A stretch of DNA of 64,000 bases from Sphingomonas sp. BK580 (GCF_014194975.1 NZ_JACIAY010000005.1:1-64000), one strand, 5' to 3'; shown: positions 8,010-17,519, counted from the first letter of the stretch. Program-made: numbers and translations. Notes: generated from the letters alone by a model not told the origin.

Positions 8010-10058
8010 ATGGCCCGATCTCTCTTCCTGGCAGGCGTTGTGATGCCTTCCCTCCTGTTCGCCATGCCGGCGCGCGGCCAATCGCAACGAGCCGACAACG
8101 CGGAACGTGACGCCGCAGATATTGTCGTCACCGCCACACCGACGGTGGGCGAGGCCACCCGGCAGATCGAACGCACACCGGGAGCGGTCGCGGTGGTGCC
8201 CGACACGGTGTTCCAGAACACGCCGGTCCAGACCATCAAGGACATCCTCCAGTATGTGCCCGGCGTGATCGTCCAGCCCCGCATGGGCGACGACGTGCGA
8301 TTGTCGATCCGCGGCTCCGGTCTGTCCCGCGCCTATGGCGTGCGCGGCATCACGCTGACGATCGACGGCATGCCGATGAACACGTCAGACGGCCTGCTCG
8401 ACTTTTTCGAGGTCGACCCCAGCGCCTACCGCTATGTCGAGGTGTTCAAAGGCGCGAACGCGCTCCGCTACGGATCGAACGCGCTGGGCGGCGCGATCAA
8501 CCTCGTCACGCCGGTGGGCCGCGACGCGCCGCCGTTAGATGCTCGACTGGATGTCGGCAGCTTCGGCTATGTGAAGGGGCAGGCGAGCACCGGCGGGGTC
8601 GCGGGCGATCTCGACTATTTTGCGACCGCCTCCGCTCAGACGAACGACGGTTACCGCGATCACAGCAACGGGCATCAGTTCCGGGGCAACCTCAACCTCG
8701 GCTATCGCCTCTCACCGGACATAGAGACCCGCTTCTACGTCTATGCGACCAGCACCAAGCAGCGCATCCCGGGCGAGGTCAGCAAGGATCAGGCACTGGA
8801 TGACCCGCGCTCAGCCAACCCTGAATGGGTCCGGCAAGACCAGCAGCGTAACGTCCGCTCGATCCGGGTCGCCAACAAGACGACCACGCGCCTGGGCGAC
8901 ACCACGGTCGAAGCCGGCATCTTCTACAACAACCGGCATGTCCGGCATCCCATCTACCAGTGGCTCGACTTCACCGTCGATGACTATGGAGCTTTCGTGC
9001 GCGCGGTGGACGATCGCTCGCTCGGCGTGGTTCGCAACCGGCTGATCGTCGGCGCGAACCTTCAGAACGGCACGATCGACACCGAGCAGTTCGTCAACCT
9101 GGACGGCGCGGTGAAGGGCGCGCTCGCCGCCTCGATGGTCGACACGTCGCGCAACCTCTCGGCCTATGCCGAGGACTCCCTGTTCGTGGCACCGAACCTC
9201 GCCGTGGTCGCCGGGCTCCAGTACCTGAATGCGCGACGGGACCGGCAGGATCGCTTCCTGTCGGACGGCAACCAATCCGACGCGAAGAGCTATGACCTGT
9301 GGAGCCCGCGCGCCGGTGTCCTGTGGGACGTCACCGCCGATGCGCAGGTGTTCGGCAACGTGTCCCGCAGCGCCGAAGTGCCGACCTACGACGCCAACTC
9401 GTTCGCGACGCCGGCAAGTGGCAACCTGCGGGCGCAGCGCGCCACCACTTTCGAGGTCGGCACGCGAGGGAAGCGTGGCGGGATCGGGTGGGACATCTCG
9501 CTCTACCGATCGGAGATCAGGAACGAGCTGCAATGCCTGACGACCGGGCCGTTCAGCGCATGCAGCGTCATCAATGTCGATCGCACGGTGCACCAAGGCG
9601 TCGAAGCGGGCCTGCACGCCGATCTTTCCCTGTCGGCGCTCGCCGCCGGGGACAGCCTCGCGATCACGGCGGCCTATACCTACAGCGACTTCTTCTTCCG
9701 GGACGACAGCCGCTATGGCGACAACGAGCTGCCGGGCATCCCCAAGCACTATCTCCGTGCCGAAGCGCTCTACCGGCACCCGACCGGCATCTACGCCGGG
9801 CCGAACGTCGAGTGGGCGCCGGGTCACTATTACGCCGACAACGCCAACAGCCTGTCGGTGGACCCATATGCCTTGCTCGGCCTCAAACTCGGTTACGATC
9901 CGAGCGGGCGCTGGTCGGCTTACGTCGAGGGCCGCAATCTCACCAACGAGCACTACATCTCCACCGTCGCCATCGCCGGCGTGGCGAGCGCGACCTCGGA
10001 AATCTTCAACCCGGGCATAGGACGGGCCGTATTCGGCGGCCTGCGCTACCGCTGGTGA
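8010..10058 (+). CDS. TonB-dependent receptor, FecA-like
   Basis: 682 residues. A signal peptide ends near ARGQ (about residue 22), with a TonB-box-like ADIVVTAT, a plug domain (DDVRLSIRGSG, LTIDGMPMN, YRYVEVFKGANALRYGSNAL) and a full-length barrel. The plug resembles FecA-type ferric-citrate or related iron-chelate receptors. The frame is open further upstream, but ATG 8010 gives a proper signal peptide and has GAAGG 7 bases before it. The stop overlaps the GTG start of the PepSY gene. It lies 98 bases after the esterase gene and probably belongs to the same operon. Confidence 0.88.
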   Translation: MARSLFLAGVVMPSLLFAMPARGQSQRADNAERDAADIVVTATPTVGEATRQIERTPGAVAVVPDTVFQNTPVQTIKDILQYVPGVIVQPRMGDDVRLSIRGSGLSRAYGVRGITLTIDGMPMNTSDGLLDFFEVDPSAYRYVEVFKGANALRYGSNALGGAINLVTPVGRDAPPLDARLDVGSFGYVKGQASTGGVAGDLDYFATASAQTNDGYRDHSNGHQFRGNLNLGYRLSPDIETRFYVYATSTKQRIPGEVSKDQALDDPRSANPEWVRQDQQRNVRSIRVANKTTTRLGDTTVEAGIFYNNRHVRHPIYQWLDFTVDDYGAFVRAVDDRSLGVVRNRLIVGANLQNGTIDTEQFVNLDGAVKGALAASMVDTSRNLSAYAEDSLFVAPNLAVVAGLQYLNARRDRQDRFLSDGNQSDAKSYDLWSPRAGVLWDVTADAQVFGNVSRSAEVPTYDANSFATPASGNLRAQRATTFEVGTRGKRGGIGWDISLYRSEIRNELQCLTTGPFSACSVINVDRTVHQGVEAGLHADLSLSALAAGDSLAITAAYTYSDFFFRDDSRYGDNELPGIPKHYLRAEALYRHPTGIYAGPNVEWAPGHYYADNANSLSVDPYALLGLKLGYDPSGRWSAYVEGRNLTNEHYISTVAIAGVASATSEIFNPGIGRAVFGGLRYRW

Positions 10059-11392
10059 CGGCCGCGACGCTCCGGTCCGAGCCGCGCCGCGCCACCCTGG
10101 GTTCGCTCTATCCGCTGTTCTGGCGCTGGCACTTCTATGCCGGGCTGTTCGTGCTGCCCTTCATCCTAATCCTGTCTGTCACGGGCTCGATCTACCTGTT
10201 CAAGCCGCAGATCGAGCGCTGGGAGGAGCGGTCCTGGCTCGGGCTGGGCACGGCCGGCGCCGTATCGCCCGACCGGCAGTTGGACGCGGTCCTCGCTGCG
10301 AACCCCGGCGCGCGTTTCAACCACTACCGCCTGCCCCGCGAAGCCGGCGACGCGGCAATGGTCCAGCTCGGGCTACCAGCCGGCACGCTGCGCGAAGTCT
10401 ATGTCTCGCCGCAAGGGCGCGTGCTGGGAAGCCTCAATCCCGACACCCGCATCGCCGCGGTGGTGGCGCGCATTCACGGCTCGCTGCTGATCGGCCGCTG
10501 GGGCGACTGGCTGGTCGAACTGGCGGCGAGCTGGACAATCGTGATGATCCTGACGGGCCTATACCTCTGGTGGCCGCGTCCGCTTCGGCTCGCCGGCACG
10601 CTCTGGCCGCGACTGTACCTGCGTGGGCGTCCGCTGCTGAAGGACCTGCACCGCGTCACCGGCTTCTGGATCGCGGGGCTGCTGCTCGTCATGCTCGCCA
10701 GTGGCCTTCCTTGGGCCGGTGTCTGGGGCAGCGCCTTTGCCTGGACCCGTGCCGAGCTGGGCTGGGTTGAGGGGCCGCAGGATTGGAAGATCGGTGTCGG
10801 TGGCGGTCACGCCGGCCACGATAACGGCATGGCGATGCCAATGGCGCAGCCTGTTGTACCGGGCGCAGATCTTCCGCTTTCCGCCTTCGTGACGAAGGCC
10901 GAGGCCGAGCGCATGGCCTTCCCGGTGCTGATCTTACCACCCCATGCACCGCAGGCTTTCGGTCCACCGACCGGTGATGTGTGGACGATAAAGTCGGCCG
11001 CGCAGAACCGCACCCTGACCCGCCAGGTGACCTACAATCCCGCTACTGGAACAGAAATCGGGCGGAGCGGTTTCGCGGATCAGCACCTGATCGACCAGGT
11101 CGTGAATACGGGCGTCGCCTGGCACGAAGGGCAGCTGTTCGGCGTCGCTAACCAGATCATCGGCGTGCTCACTGCGGTCGCCTTGATCGGCCTCAGCGTC
11201 GTCGGCGTGCTGATGTGGCTGCGACGTCGCCCCGCAAGCGGGTTCGGAGCACCTGCGGCAGAACAAGTGAAGCTCGGTTGGGCGGCGCTCGTGCTGGTCG
11301 GGCTGGGCGTCCTGCTTCCGCTTTTCGGGGCGTCCGTGCTGGTGATACTGATCGTGGATCGGTTCGGAAGAAAACTAGCCTATTTCAAATAA
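10055..11392 (+). CDS. PepSY-domain iron-uptake membrane protein
   Basis: 445 residues from GTG 10055, overlapping the upstream receptor stop (GTGA). A first helix lies near residues 20-45 (YAGLFVLPFILILSVTGSIYLF), then PepSY-type periplasmic regions, central helices around ASWTIVMILTGLYLWWP and FWIAGLLLVMLASGLP, and two helices at the C-terminus. Conserved histidines occur in HFYAG, IHGSL and LHRVTG, as expected for haem-binding PiuB-like reductases. A loop near residue 250 is rich in His and Met (GGGHAGHDNGMAMPM), matching the Met/His loop of the first gene of the operon. Its likely role is periplasmic or inner-membrane metal reduction after receptor-mediated uptake. Confidence 0.85.
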   Translation: MTAATLRSEPRRATLGSLYPLFWRWHFYAGLFVLPFILILSVTGSIYLFKPQIERWEERSWLGLGTAGAVSPDRQLDAVLAANPGARFNHYRLPREAGDAAMVQLGLPAGTLREVYVSPQGRVLGSLNPDTRIAAVVARIHGSLLIGRWGDWLVELAASWTIVMILTGLYLWWPRPLRLAGTLWPRLYLRGRPLLKDLHRVTGFWIAGLLLVMLASGLPWAGVWGSAFAWTRAELGWVEGPQDWKIGVGGGHAGHDNGMAMPMAQPVVPGADLPLSAFVTKAEAERMAFPVLILPPHAPQAFGPPTGDVWTIKSAAQNRTLTRQVTYNPATGTEIGRSGFADQHLIDQVVNTGVAWHEGQLFGVANQIIGVLTAVALIGLSVVGVLMWLRRRPASGFGAPAAEQVKLGWAALVLVGLGVLLPLFGASVLVILIVDRFGRKLAYFK

Positions 11393-11416
11393 CCGCCTTG
11401 CAAACGATCGGTGGGC

Positions 11417-11437
11417 GGGGCGGCCGGGGCCGTCCCC
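11417..11437 (+). terminator. stem-loop after uptake operon
   Basis: GGGGCGGC pairs with GCCG-CCCC (one bulged T) around a 4-base loop, 25 bases after the last stop codon of the uptake operon. There is no clear T-run, so it may be a Rho-type or weak terminator. Confidence 0.35.
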
Positions 11438-11626
11438 TTGGGATCGATCTTCGAAAAACGCGAAATCGATGCCGGCGTCCGATCTATTGATCATGTGCGG
11501 GGCCAGGCTTCCTACCGCGCCGCTATTTTCCTGGCAACGGCAGCTATCGCATCTCAGCCTCCTAAAGCGGCCATTCCGCCTTCCTGCCGATTGCGAACAT
11601 CAGGGCGGAGTCGACCTCCGCCGCAA

Positions 11627-13074
11627 TCACCCACCAGCACGTCCGATATCGCCCGACGCCGTCGCCTCCGGCAGGCGGGGGATTCTGATCTCCTGGCCCG
11701 GGAAGATCTCGTCGGGATCGTCTAGCGTGTCGATGTTCGCCTTGAAAATGGTCCGCCACAGACTCGCATCGCCGTAGTGCCGATGCGCGTAGTGGCTGAG
11801 CGTGTCCGATGGCTTGACCAGCTCGACCGCGAGGACGTCGGCCGGCGGCTCGAACGTCCACATGCCCATCGCGTTGAGTTCGGCAGCCACGTGCTTCAGG
11901 GTGTCGGGGCGATATGGCTCGCCGCCGAGACGGTGGGCCGGCGTGCGCCAGCGGCGCTGCGCCGCCTGAGCGACCTGCCACACGTGTCGGGGACCGTCGC
12001 GATCGTCCCTGAGCAGCTGGGTGGCGCTCCACTCCGGCTTGGACTCGTTCGCCAGCGGCGCCAGCGCGTCCGGCTTGAATCCGTGGATTCGCGTCCCGTT
12101 GGCGGTGTCGAGCTTCAGCCCGGCCTTGCTGGCCCCGGCCAGTACCCAGACGAGCGCGTCGTCCGACAGGCCGCGTATGTCGCCGCCGCCTCCGATCGCA
12201 CCGTGCACGCCCGGAAACCACTTCTCCTGGTAGGGCGCGTCCGGGTGGTCCGGCTCGACACCGGCAGATCGGTTGAGCTGGGTGAGATCGCCGAACGAAA
12301 CGACCGGAAACAGTTCACGCCGCTCGTCGATCGCGACGGCGTGACGTGCGCTCTCGACAAAGGCGTCGAGGCTCGGGTCGTGGAAGTCGTACTCGCGATT
12401 GAACCATCCGCTGAACGGCAGCTTTTCGGGCACGCCGAGAGCTCCAACCGTGTCCCATACGCCCAGAAATCTGACCCGCAGCTGCGGCGCCAAGCCGGGG
12501 TCGTAGCCCTCGACGTTCGCGCACCGCCACTTGTCGTCGCCTTCGCCGATGCAGAGGGAACCGGAGTACCGCGAACGGAACTGCCGCAGCGCGTCGTCCG
12601 ATCCCTCGTCGCCCTTGCGCCGCTCCTCGTAGAGCGTCAGCGCCTCGTCGATGCGGCCGACATGCAGGCGCTGAAGCGGGCCGACATGACGGATGAAGCC
12701 GACGAAGGTGCGCGCGCTGTATGCTCCCCGGGAGAAGCCGAAGACGTGGATCTCGTCTCCGGGATCGTAGTTGAAGATGAGGAAGCGCTAGGCCTCGCGG
12801 ACGTTGTCGATCAGGCCGGTGCCGAACATGCCGCCCCGGAACTGGTCCAGATCGCCGGTGCCGACACCCTCGTCATAGTGGATGATCTGCGGGACGCCGT
12901 CGCGCCCATCCGCTCGATGCTGGCTGCGGTCAGCACTACCTTCGTAGCCCGTCCCGGCTCCAGCTTGTTCCAGGTGCCGTCGAAACAGAAAACAAGCGGT
13001 TCATCGAGTTTCCCCCGCACTGACCTGCATCGTGACTTGATGGCCAGGATCAGGCCAGCGGTTTTCAAGCCCAT
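11627..13074 (-). pseudogene. broken DUF2235 (Tle1-like) lipase with C-terminal LysM
   Basis: Read 5' to 3' on the minus strand, the N-terminus LVFCFDGTWNKLEPG is the start of a DUF2235 hydrolase. Near 12914 the frame must change by one base to continue with VPQIIHYDEGVGTGDLDQF, and at about 12787-12789 a TAG stop replaces an expected Tyr codon (REA-stop-RFLIFNYDPGDE). After that the frame is open to 11627 through the lipase elbow VFGFSRGAYSART, further DUF2235 sequence (RFLGVWDTVGALG) and a C-terminal LysM-like repeat (SDTLSHYAHRHYGD, IFPGQEIRIP). DUF2235 proteins include type VI secretion phospholipases. Two independent lesions argue for a real pseudogene unless the assembly is wrong at both places. 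Confidence 0.8.
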
Positions 13075-13240
13075 CTGACCTGTTTCGCCGCTGCGTAGGA
13101 CGAGGCGTAGCGAAGCGCTCGGCTGGCCGTGACGATGTCAGGACCAAGCAGGCGAACCTCTGTCATTATGGCGCCATCGCAGAATTGTAACCCTGCCCGA
13201 GCGGTGTCACGCTGCACTCCGGGGCTGGGGAGTCGAGATC

Positions 13241-14431
13241 GTGCGAACGAAGATCCTGATATTTGGGCTCGCAGCGGCATGCGCTGCGACGGCCGTGGCG
13301 CAGACGATGTCGCCCGAAGCTGAGCGCCTGATGAGCGCCGCCAGGGCGCAGGGAATGCAGATCACTCCGGAGCAGGCTGAGCGCCTCGCCGAGCGGCAGC
13401 GGCAGATGGCCGGGCAGCTCGGCGCTCTCGGCCTGATGGCGGCCGCCCCTTCTGCCGCGCCAGCGCAGTCGGCGGCCACCGCCGAGCTGTCGGAGGCGCA
13501 GCTGGGCGCCGAGGTGCGAAAGGCGAAGCCCGGGACCGTCTCTCTGGACGGCACGACGGACATGCGGCTCGTTGTTGGCGGGCACCCGTACATGGACCCG
13601 GAAGGCGAGCTGGCCAACGTCGCGGCGGACGCGGAGCGGAACGGCGCGACGTTCCTGCTCGGTCGTGGAGCGAGCCGGCCGGTCAAGTTCGTCGCGCTCA
13701 CCGACATGTCGTCGCCCGTGCCTGTGGGTCGGCTGTCACAGCGCGGCGGCGGCTTCGTGTTCGAGGGCCGGACCGGTGTCCGCATCTCGGGCGACAAGTT
13801 TATCACCCTGCCGGACGGCATCGCTCTGTGGCGTGATGACGCCATGTTCCTTTACCGTTTCGGCACGCCAGTCGCGAGCCACGCTCTGCCCGAGGGCTAC
13901 TACCCCGCCGACTACCAGCACGGCGACGTGGGCCGGACGGGCGTCATGCTTCTGCGTCGGGACCAGCGCAGCGAGAGCGCCAACGCCGGCGCGCTAAGGG
14001 CCGCCAAGAGCCTGTTCTCGATGGTCGGCGTCGGGCGCAAGGCCGCGTCCGACTTCTCGCTCTTCGACACGCGCTCGGGCAAGCTGACGCCCTTGGCTAT
14101 CGAGAACTTCGGCCAAGACGGCGAGCCGCTGCTCGACCAGGTCGGTCAGCCGTCCAAGTCGCACTACTTCTGGCGTGTGCAGTGGATGCAGGTCGGAACG
14201 CGGAGGCTGGTTGTGCACCGAGCCAAGAGCATGCAGCAGCTGCTGGTCACCGATCTCGACAGCGGGCGGACTGCCGTCGCGTTCGACCGTGGCCTCGGGA
14301 TCACGTCCTGGGCGTTCAAGCCTGACGGTCGCGGATCCGGCCGCCTGGTCGCGAACTGGATGATGCAGGATCACGCGATCGACGATCTCTCGGCTTGGTT
14401 CGACGGAGCGCCGGAGATCAAGAACGGCTGA
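13241..14431 (+). CDS. secreted protein of unknown function
   Basis: 396 residues from GTG 13241, with a signal peptide ending near AVAQ (residue 21) and a GGGGAGT ribosome-binding sequence 10 bases upstream. After a helical, Gln/Ala-rich stretch (residues 25-80) the rest looks beta-rich with repeated short strands (VALTDMSSP, GFVFEGRTGVRISGDK, LLVTDLDSG), suggestive of a propeller-like or sandwich fold. I do not recognise a family. It is transcribed away from the broken lipase gene; a functional link is possible but not shown. Confidence 0.75.
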   Translation: MRTKILIFGLAAACAATAVAQTMSPEAERLMSAARAQGMQITPEQAERLAERQRQMAGQLGALGLMAAAPSAAPAQSAATAELSEAQLGAEVRKAKPGTVSLDGTTDMRLVVGGHPYMDPEGELANVAADAERNGATFLLGRGASRPVKFVALTDMSSPVPVGRLSQRGGGFVFEGRTGVRISGDKFITLPDGIALWRDDAMFLYRFGTPVASHALPEGYYPADYQHGDVGRTGVMLLRRDQRSESANAGALRAAKSLFSMVGVGRKAASDFSLFDTRSGKLTPLAIENFGQDGEPLLDQVGQPSKSHYFWRVQWMQVGTRRLVVHRAKSMQQLLVTDLDSGRTAVAFDRGLGITSWAFKPDGRGSGRLVANWMMQDHAIDDLSAWFDGAPEIKNG

Positions 14432-14627
14432 TCAAGATCGGCCGGTATCGCAGCAGCTCGGGGAAGGCTAGAGCACCCACGCTTGCGTGAACATACGCAA
14501 TATATTCGAATGCGTTCGATGCCGGCCTGACCCGTCTAAGCGGCTACGTCTAAGCGACGAGGCGAGGGTTCATCGCTGAACCTGAGAGGCATCACGCGCC
14601 GGACTGGCCCTCGAACGCCGCTCGCGC

Positions 14628-14795
14628 TCAGTCCCGAACGACATACGCGAGCGCCTCACGAGCCACGCGCTCCACGCGGCGGATCAGGTACCGTGCGCCC
14701 TCCAGGTCGACGAAGTCGCCGATCATCGGCAGCTCGGGCTCGTCTCGTTCGAGGATGAACCTCTTCGGCCGATTCTGGCAGCACGTCACCTTCAT
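14628..14795 (-). CDS. small hypothetical protein (55 residues)
   Basis: An ATG-initiated frame encoding MKVTCCQNRPKRFILERD and onward to YVVRD. It contains a Cys-Cys pair, a compact acidic-basic middle (ELPMIGDFVDLEGARYLIRR) and ends in a predicted helix. The sense of a short folded beta-alpha protein and GC-rich third positions support it as a real gene. No clear family and no strong ribosome-binding site seen. Confidence 0.5.
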   Translation of the reverse strand: MKVTCCQNRPKRFILERDEPELPMIGDFVDLEGARYLIRRVERVAREALAYVVRD

Positions 14796-14858
14796 ACGAG
14801 CCGGATAGGCGCAGGCGCACTACCGGCAAACAGCATTACTACCTTTGTCACAGTAGGC

Positions 14859-15380
14859 CTAGCGCCGATCAAGCACGGCATGGGTGCGCTTCTCGATGAG
14901 TGCCACGCACTCGCCCACGGTGAGGTCGAGCCCTATGCGCCGCAGGACAGGTCGATGTCGATGAGGAGCTTGCCGCTTGATCAGCGCCAACCAGTAAACG
15001 AAAACGCCGAAGAGCCGCGTCGCTGTCAGGTTCGCAGATCGCATGCACGTCAAGGCCAGAAGCTATCAGACTCAACCCGGCACGTCGAGGAACCTGACGT
15101 GCATGAATACAGCGATCCCGCTGATCTCGGCCACGCAGGCGAGGCCCCACATCGCCAATAAGGTCGTCGGTGAGGAACGCGGCGTATGGCCCGATGTGCT
15201 CCTTGGCGTAGCTTACGAAGGTTGCAGGGTGTTGCTGGGGGAGCGTCGTCTGGGCGAGCGCCCCCATGTTGACCAGGAGGACGAGCCCGCCCGCGACCGT
15301 GGGGGAAGAGAAGTCGCGCCGCCGCCCGTCTGCACTTTCCGTCGTCCGTCGCGGAACTCAACGCCATCTGTCTGCGACAT
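14859..15380 (-). pseudogene. decayed small membrane protein gene(s)
   Basis: The minus strand keeps protein-like pieces in changing frames. A piece SSPTVAGGLVLLVNMGALAQ (membrane helix) runs on to YAAFLTDDLIGD, then another frame continues LLAMWGLACVAEISGIAVF (second helix) to a stop. A third piece near 14880-15050 reads LFGVFVYWLALIK. No single frame covers the region. I read it as one or two frameshifted membrane-protein genes; alternatively it is noncoding with chance ORFs. Confidence 0.35.
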
Positions 15381-15470
15381 CTAGCGATCGGCAGCATCTC
15401 GTTCGGAGAGCTTAATGCTAAGGAGTATGCTCACCAGCCTGCGTCGTCGTCGCTTGATCGGGGACATCCT

Positions 15471-16553
15471 ATGCTGATAGCGCTTCTTCTCGTCGCCGCG
15501 CCGGGTATGGGCAACGTCATCAAGACACCCCACCCATCGGCCAAGGAGCTTGCCGCCGTACCGTTCTACGTTCGTGATGAGTTCAAGCGGATCTACCCGG
15601 ACATTCTGAGATCCCGTCGCAAGGCGGACGACGAGCTCAATCCGATAATCAGCCAGTCCGACGCGTGGGTGGTGGACGAGCGGAACGACAGGCAGATCTA
15701 CGAGGCTTTAACGTTCCACTTTCCCGCGCCGTCTCCATTGGAAGAGGTGGACCGCTTCACGCAGGCGATGTCGGCGCCCGTCGGAGAATTCGCTACCGAG
15801 GTCCGGAAACCCGACGGTAGCAGCGAGCTCTTCGTGGGATCGGGATACATGATTTCCCGCTGCATCGCGGTCACGTCCGGGCACGTCCTGCCCGATCCGT
15901 CCACTCGAACATACCAGACGGGCGAGATCGCCCTTGGCGAGTGGAAGTTCAGGATAGGCTCGTCGCCGCGCTTTGCCTTCCAGGGCAACACGACCGGCTC
16001 GGTTTTCGATGGCTTCGCCGGTCGGTCTGCCGGCTCAGAGCGCACGCACGATTTTGCGTTCGTACGACTTAGGAGTTGCGTCGGGGATCGCTACGGCTGG
16101 TTCGACCCCATCGATTGGGACGATATCGAGTACGACCATGTCTACAAAGCCATGAAGCTCGGCTTTCCGGGGAACAGAGCTCGTGGCGTCATGGTCAAGC
16201 AGGGATGTTACGCGTTGGCCGTTTGGCTCGGGCGCGGTGACTATCAGAGACCGATACTGGTCGACGGCTGCAGCAGCATACATGGGATGTCCGGCGGACC
16301 GTTGCTCATTCTCGTGAACGGCGAGTGGCGGGCCATCGGCATTACGTCCGGACGAAATGCCGTCGGCTTCGCCCGTTCCACGATGACCCTCTCGTGGAGC
16401 AACTCGATAGATGCTCCGCTGTTCGCTGGGCGGATCAGGGAGCCACGAGATGGAAAAGCCAGCAACCCGCTGCCATCAATGATCAGGGAAGGAAGAACGA
16501 TCGCACCAGGATGGGAGGCCGCCGCGACCGAGGACACATCTCCTAAGCGCTGA
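15471..16553 (+). CDS. trypsin-like serine protease (S1/V8 fold), secreted
   Basis: 360 residues with a short signal peptide (MLIALLLVAAPGMG). After about 110 residues of unknown sequence comes a chymotrypsin-fold domain: the His of the triad in AVTSGHVL, the Asp in THDFAFVRL and the Ser in GMSGGPLL, followed by a substrate-pocket strand (WRAIGITSG). All three triad residues are present, so it should be an active periplasmic or secreted endopeptidase, perhaps of the glutamyl-endopeptidase/HtrA-like type without a PDZ domain. The N-terminal 110 residues could be a pro-region. It stands alone; substrate unknown. Confidence 0.8.
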   Translation: MLIALLLVAAPGMGNVIKTPHPSAKELAAVPFYVRDEFKRIYPDILRSRRKADDELNPIISQSDAWVVDERNDRQIYEALTFHFPAPSPLEEVDRFTQAMSAPVGEFATEVRKPDGSSELFVGSGYMISRCIAVTSGHVLPDPSTRTYQTGEIALGEWKFRIGSSPRFAFQGNTTGSVFDGFAGRSAGSERTHDFAFVRLRSCVGDRYGWFDPIDWDDIEYDHVYKAMKLGFPGNRARGVMVKQGCYALAVWLGRGDYQRPILVDGCSSIHGMSGGPLLILVNGEWRAIGITSGRNAVGFARSTMTLSWSNSIDAPLFAGRIREPRDGKASNPLPSMIREGRTIAPGWEAAATEDTSPKR

Positions 16554-16806
16554 CGGAGATCGCGAGCTTTCCCCTTTCGCCCAGGTCGCCGCTACACGCC
16601 GCGTCCGCCTCCGCGCAAGCGGCGGCAGTCGTGCCAGGTCGCACTCCCACGCCGAGGAGTTCGGGTAGGAACGGCGCCCGCGACCCGCGCGCCAAGGAAA
16701 CGACCGCGACGCTCGCGGCGCAGCCCGACCCGCTCTACATGCTTGCGGGTGACAGGGAGCGCTGACCGACGCCGACTTGTCGGAGCCGAACCGCTCCGCT
16801 CGACCG

Positions 16807-16849
16807 CTCCTCTTCCTTCCCCTCCTCTCCCCTCTCTCCCCTCCTCCCC
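16807..16849. repeat. 43-base pure polypyrimidine tract
   Basis: Every base from 16807 to 16849 on the plus strand is C or T, in irregular CTCC/TCCC units; the other strand is a G-rich purine run with many GGGG and GGAGG blocks. Such tracts can form triplex or quadruplex structures. Confidence 0.8.
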
Positions 16850-16977
16850 GGCCGCGCCGCGCGCGAACGCCTTGGGCGCCGATCGGTGCCTTGCTCCGCC
16901 CGAGACGTGAAGACGCGACCACTCCGCCGATCGATCCCGCGGACAGGTCGTAATCCGTTTAGGGTCGGGTGCTATCC

Positions 16978-17005
16978 CTCGCGACCGTCTCGAGACGGTC
17001 GCGAG
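16978..17005. repeat. 28-base perfect palindrome
   Basis: Arms CTCGCGACCGTCTC and GAGACGGTCGCGAG meet with no spacer; as a hairpin it would give a 12-pair stem with a TCGA loop. It lies 92 bases before the gene at 17097. It could be a terminator for upstream transcription, a protein-binding site or a cleavage or methylation target (it contains CTCGAG at the centre and two TCGCGA sites). Confidence 0.85.
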
Positions 17006-17096
17006 GCGCGTCTCTCAATCTCCGATCAAGTCGCTGGCTCCGCCGACCGCGAATGAGCTTCTGCTCAAAGGTGAAGCAAAGAAGAGGAAAACCGTT

Positions 17097-17480
17097 ATGC
17101 CCTACATCACTCAGGACCGCGCGAACCGTCTCTCCAAGAAGCTGAAGAACGTCCTGCGGAACGAGCTCGGGGAGGAGACCCCGCTTCATCAATGCCGCAA
17201 GGCGATCATCGAGGCGTTGGACTTCGATACCGAGGGACACATGTTGTCCTCGCTGCCCTGCGCGACGACGTGGAACCGCGACTGGTACGTCAACCACCTC
17301 GTCGACAACGGCTACGTGGAGAAGCCCGCGAACGCAGAGGCCGCCGTTGCGACGCTGGAAGCAATTTTCGGCGACTGGCTGCTCGAGGAGGAGTCCGCTC
17401 CGCTCAACCGATCGGCAATCGAGAGACCAGCAGCGAGCAACGAGCAGTCGGAGAAGGGCTCCACGGCAGAAGGCAGGTAA
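17097..17480 (+). CDS. hypothetical cytosolic protein
   Basis: 127 residues, start ATG with GAGGAAAA upstream. The first 100 residues look like a compact helical domain (RANRLSKKLKNVLRNEL, QCRKAIIEALDFDTEGHML, WYVNHLVDNGYVEKP, AVATLEAIFGDWLLEEE); the last 25 are disordered and polar. No family recognised. It lies 40 bases before the convergent membrane protein gene, and downstream of the palindrome at 16978. Confidence 0.65.
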   Translation: MPYITQDRANRLSKKLKNVLRNELGEETPLHQCRKAIIEALDFDTEGHMLSSLPCATTWNRDWYVNHLVDNGYVEKPANAEAAVATLEAIFGDWLLEEESAPLNRSAIERPAASNEQSEKGSTAEGR

Positions 17481-17519
17481 GTCGAGATCATCAACGGGGT
17501 ACGAGACTTGCCGCTTCTT

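Larger units (their letters stand above)
16554..17096. other. 543-base stretch without a convincing gene
   Basis: Open frames here are compositional: the longest runs antisense through a polypyrimidine tract and is low-complexity Arg/Gly/Ala. The stretch holds two notable sequence features listed separately: the 43-base polypyrimidine run at 16807-16849 and a 28-base perfect palindrome at 16978-17005. The promoter of the gene at 17097 must lie here. Confidence 0.5.

Noticed and set aside
14481..14530. imperfect inverted repeat around GAACATACGCA and TGCGTTC
   Set aside because: Arms differ by a 2-base insertion and no gene start lies nearby to give it a role.
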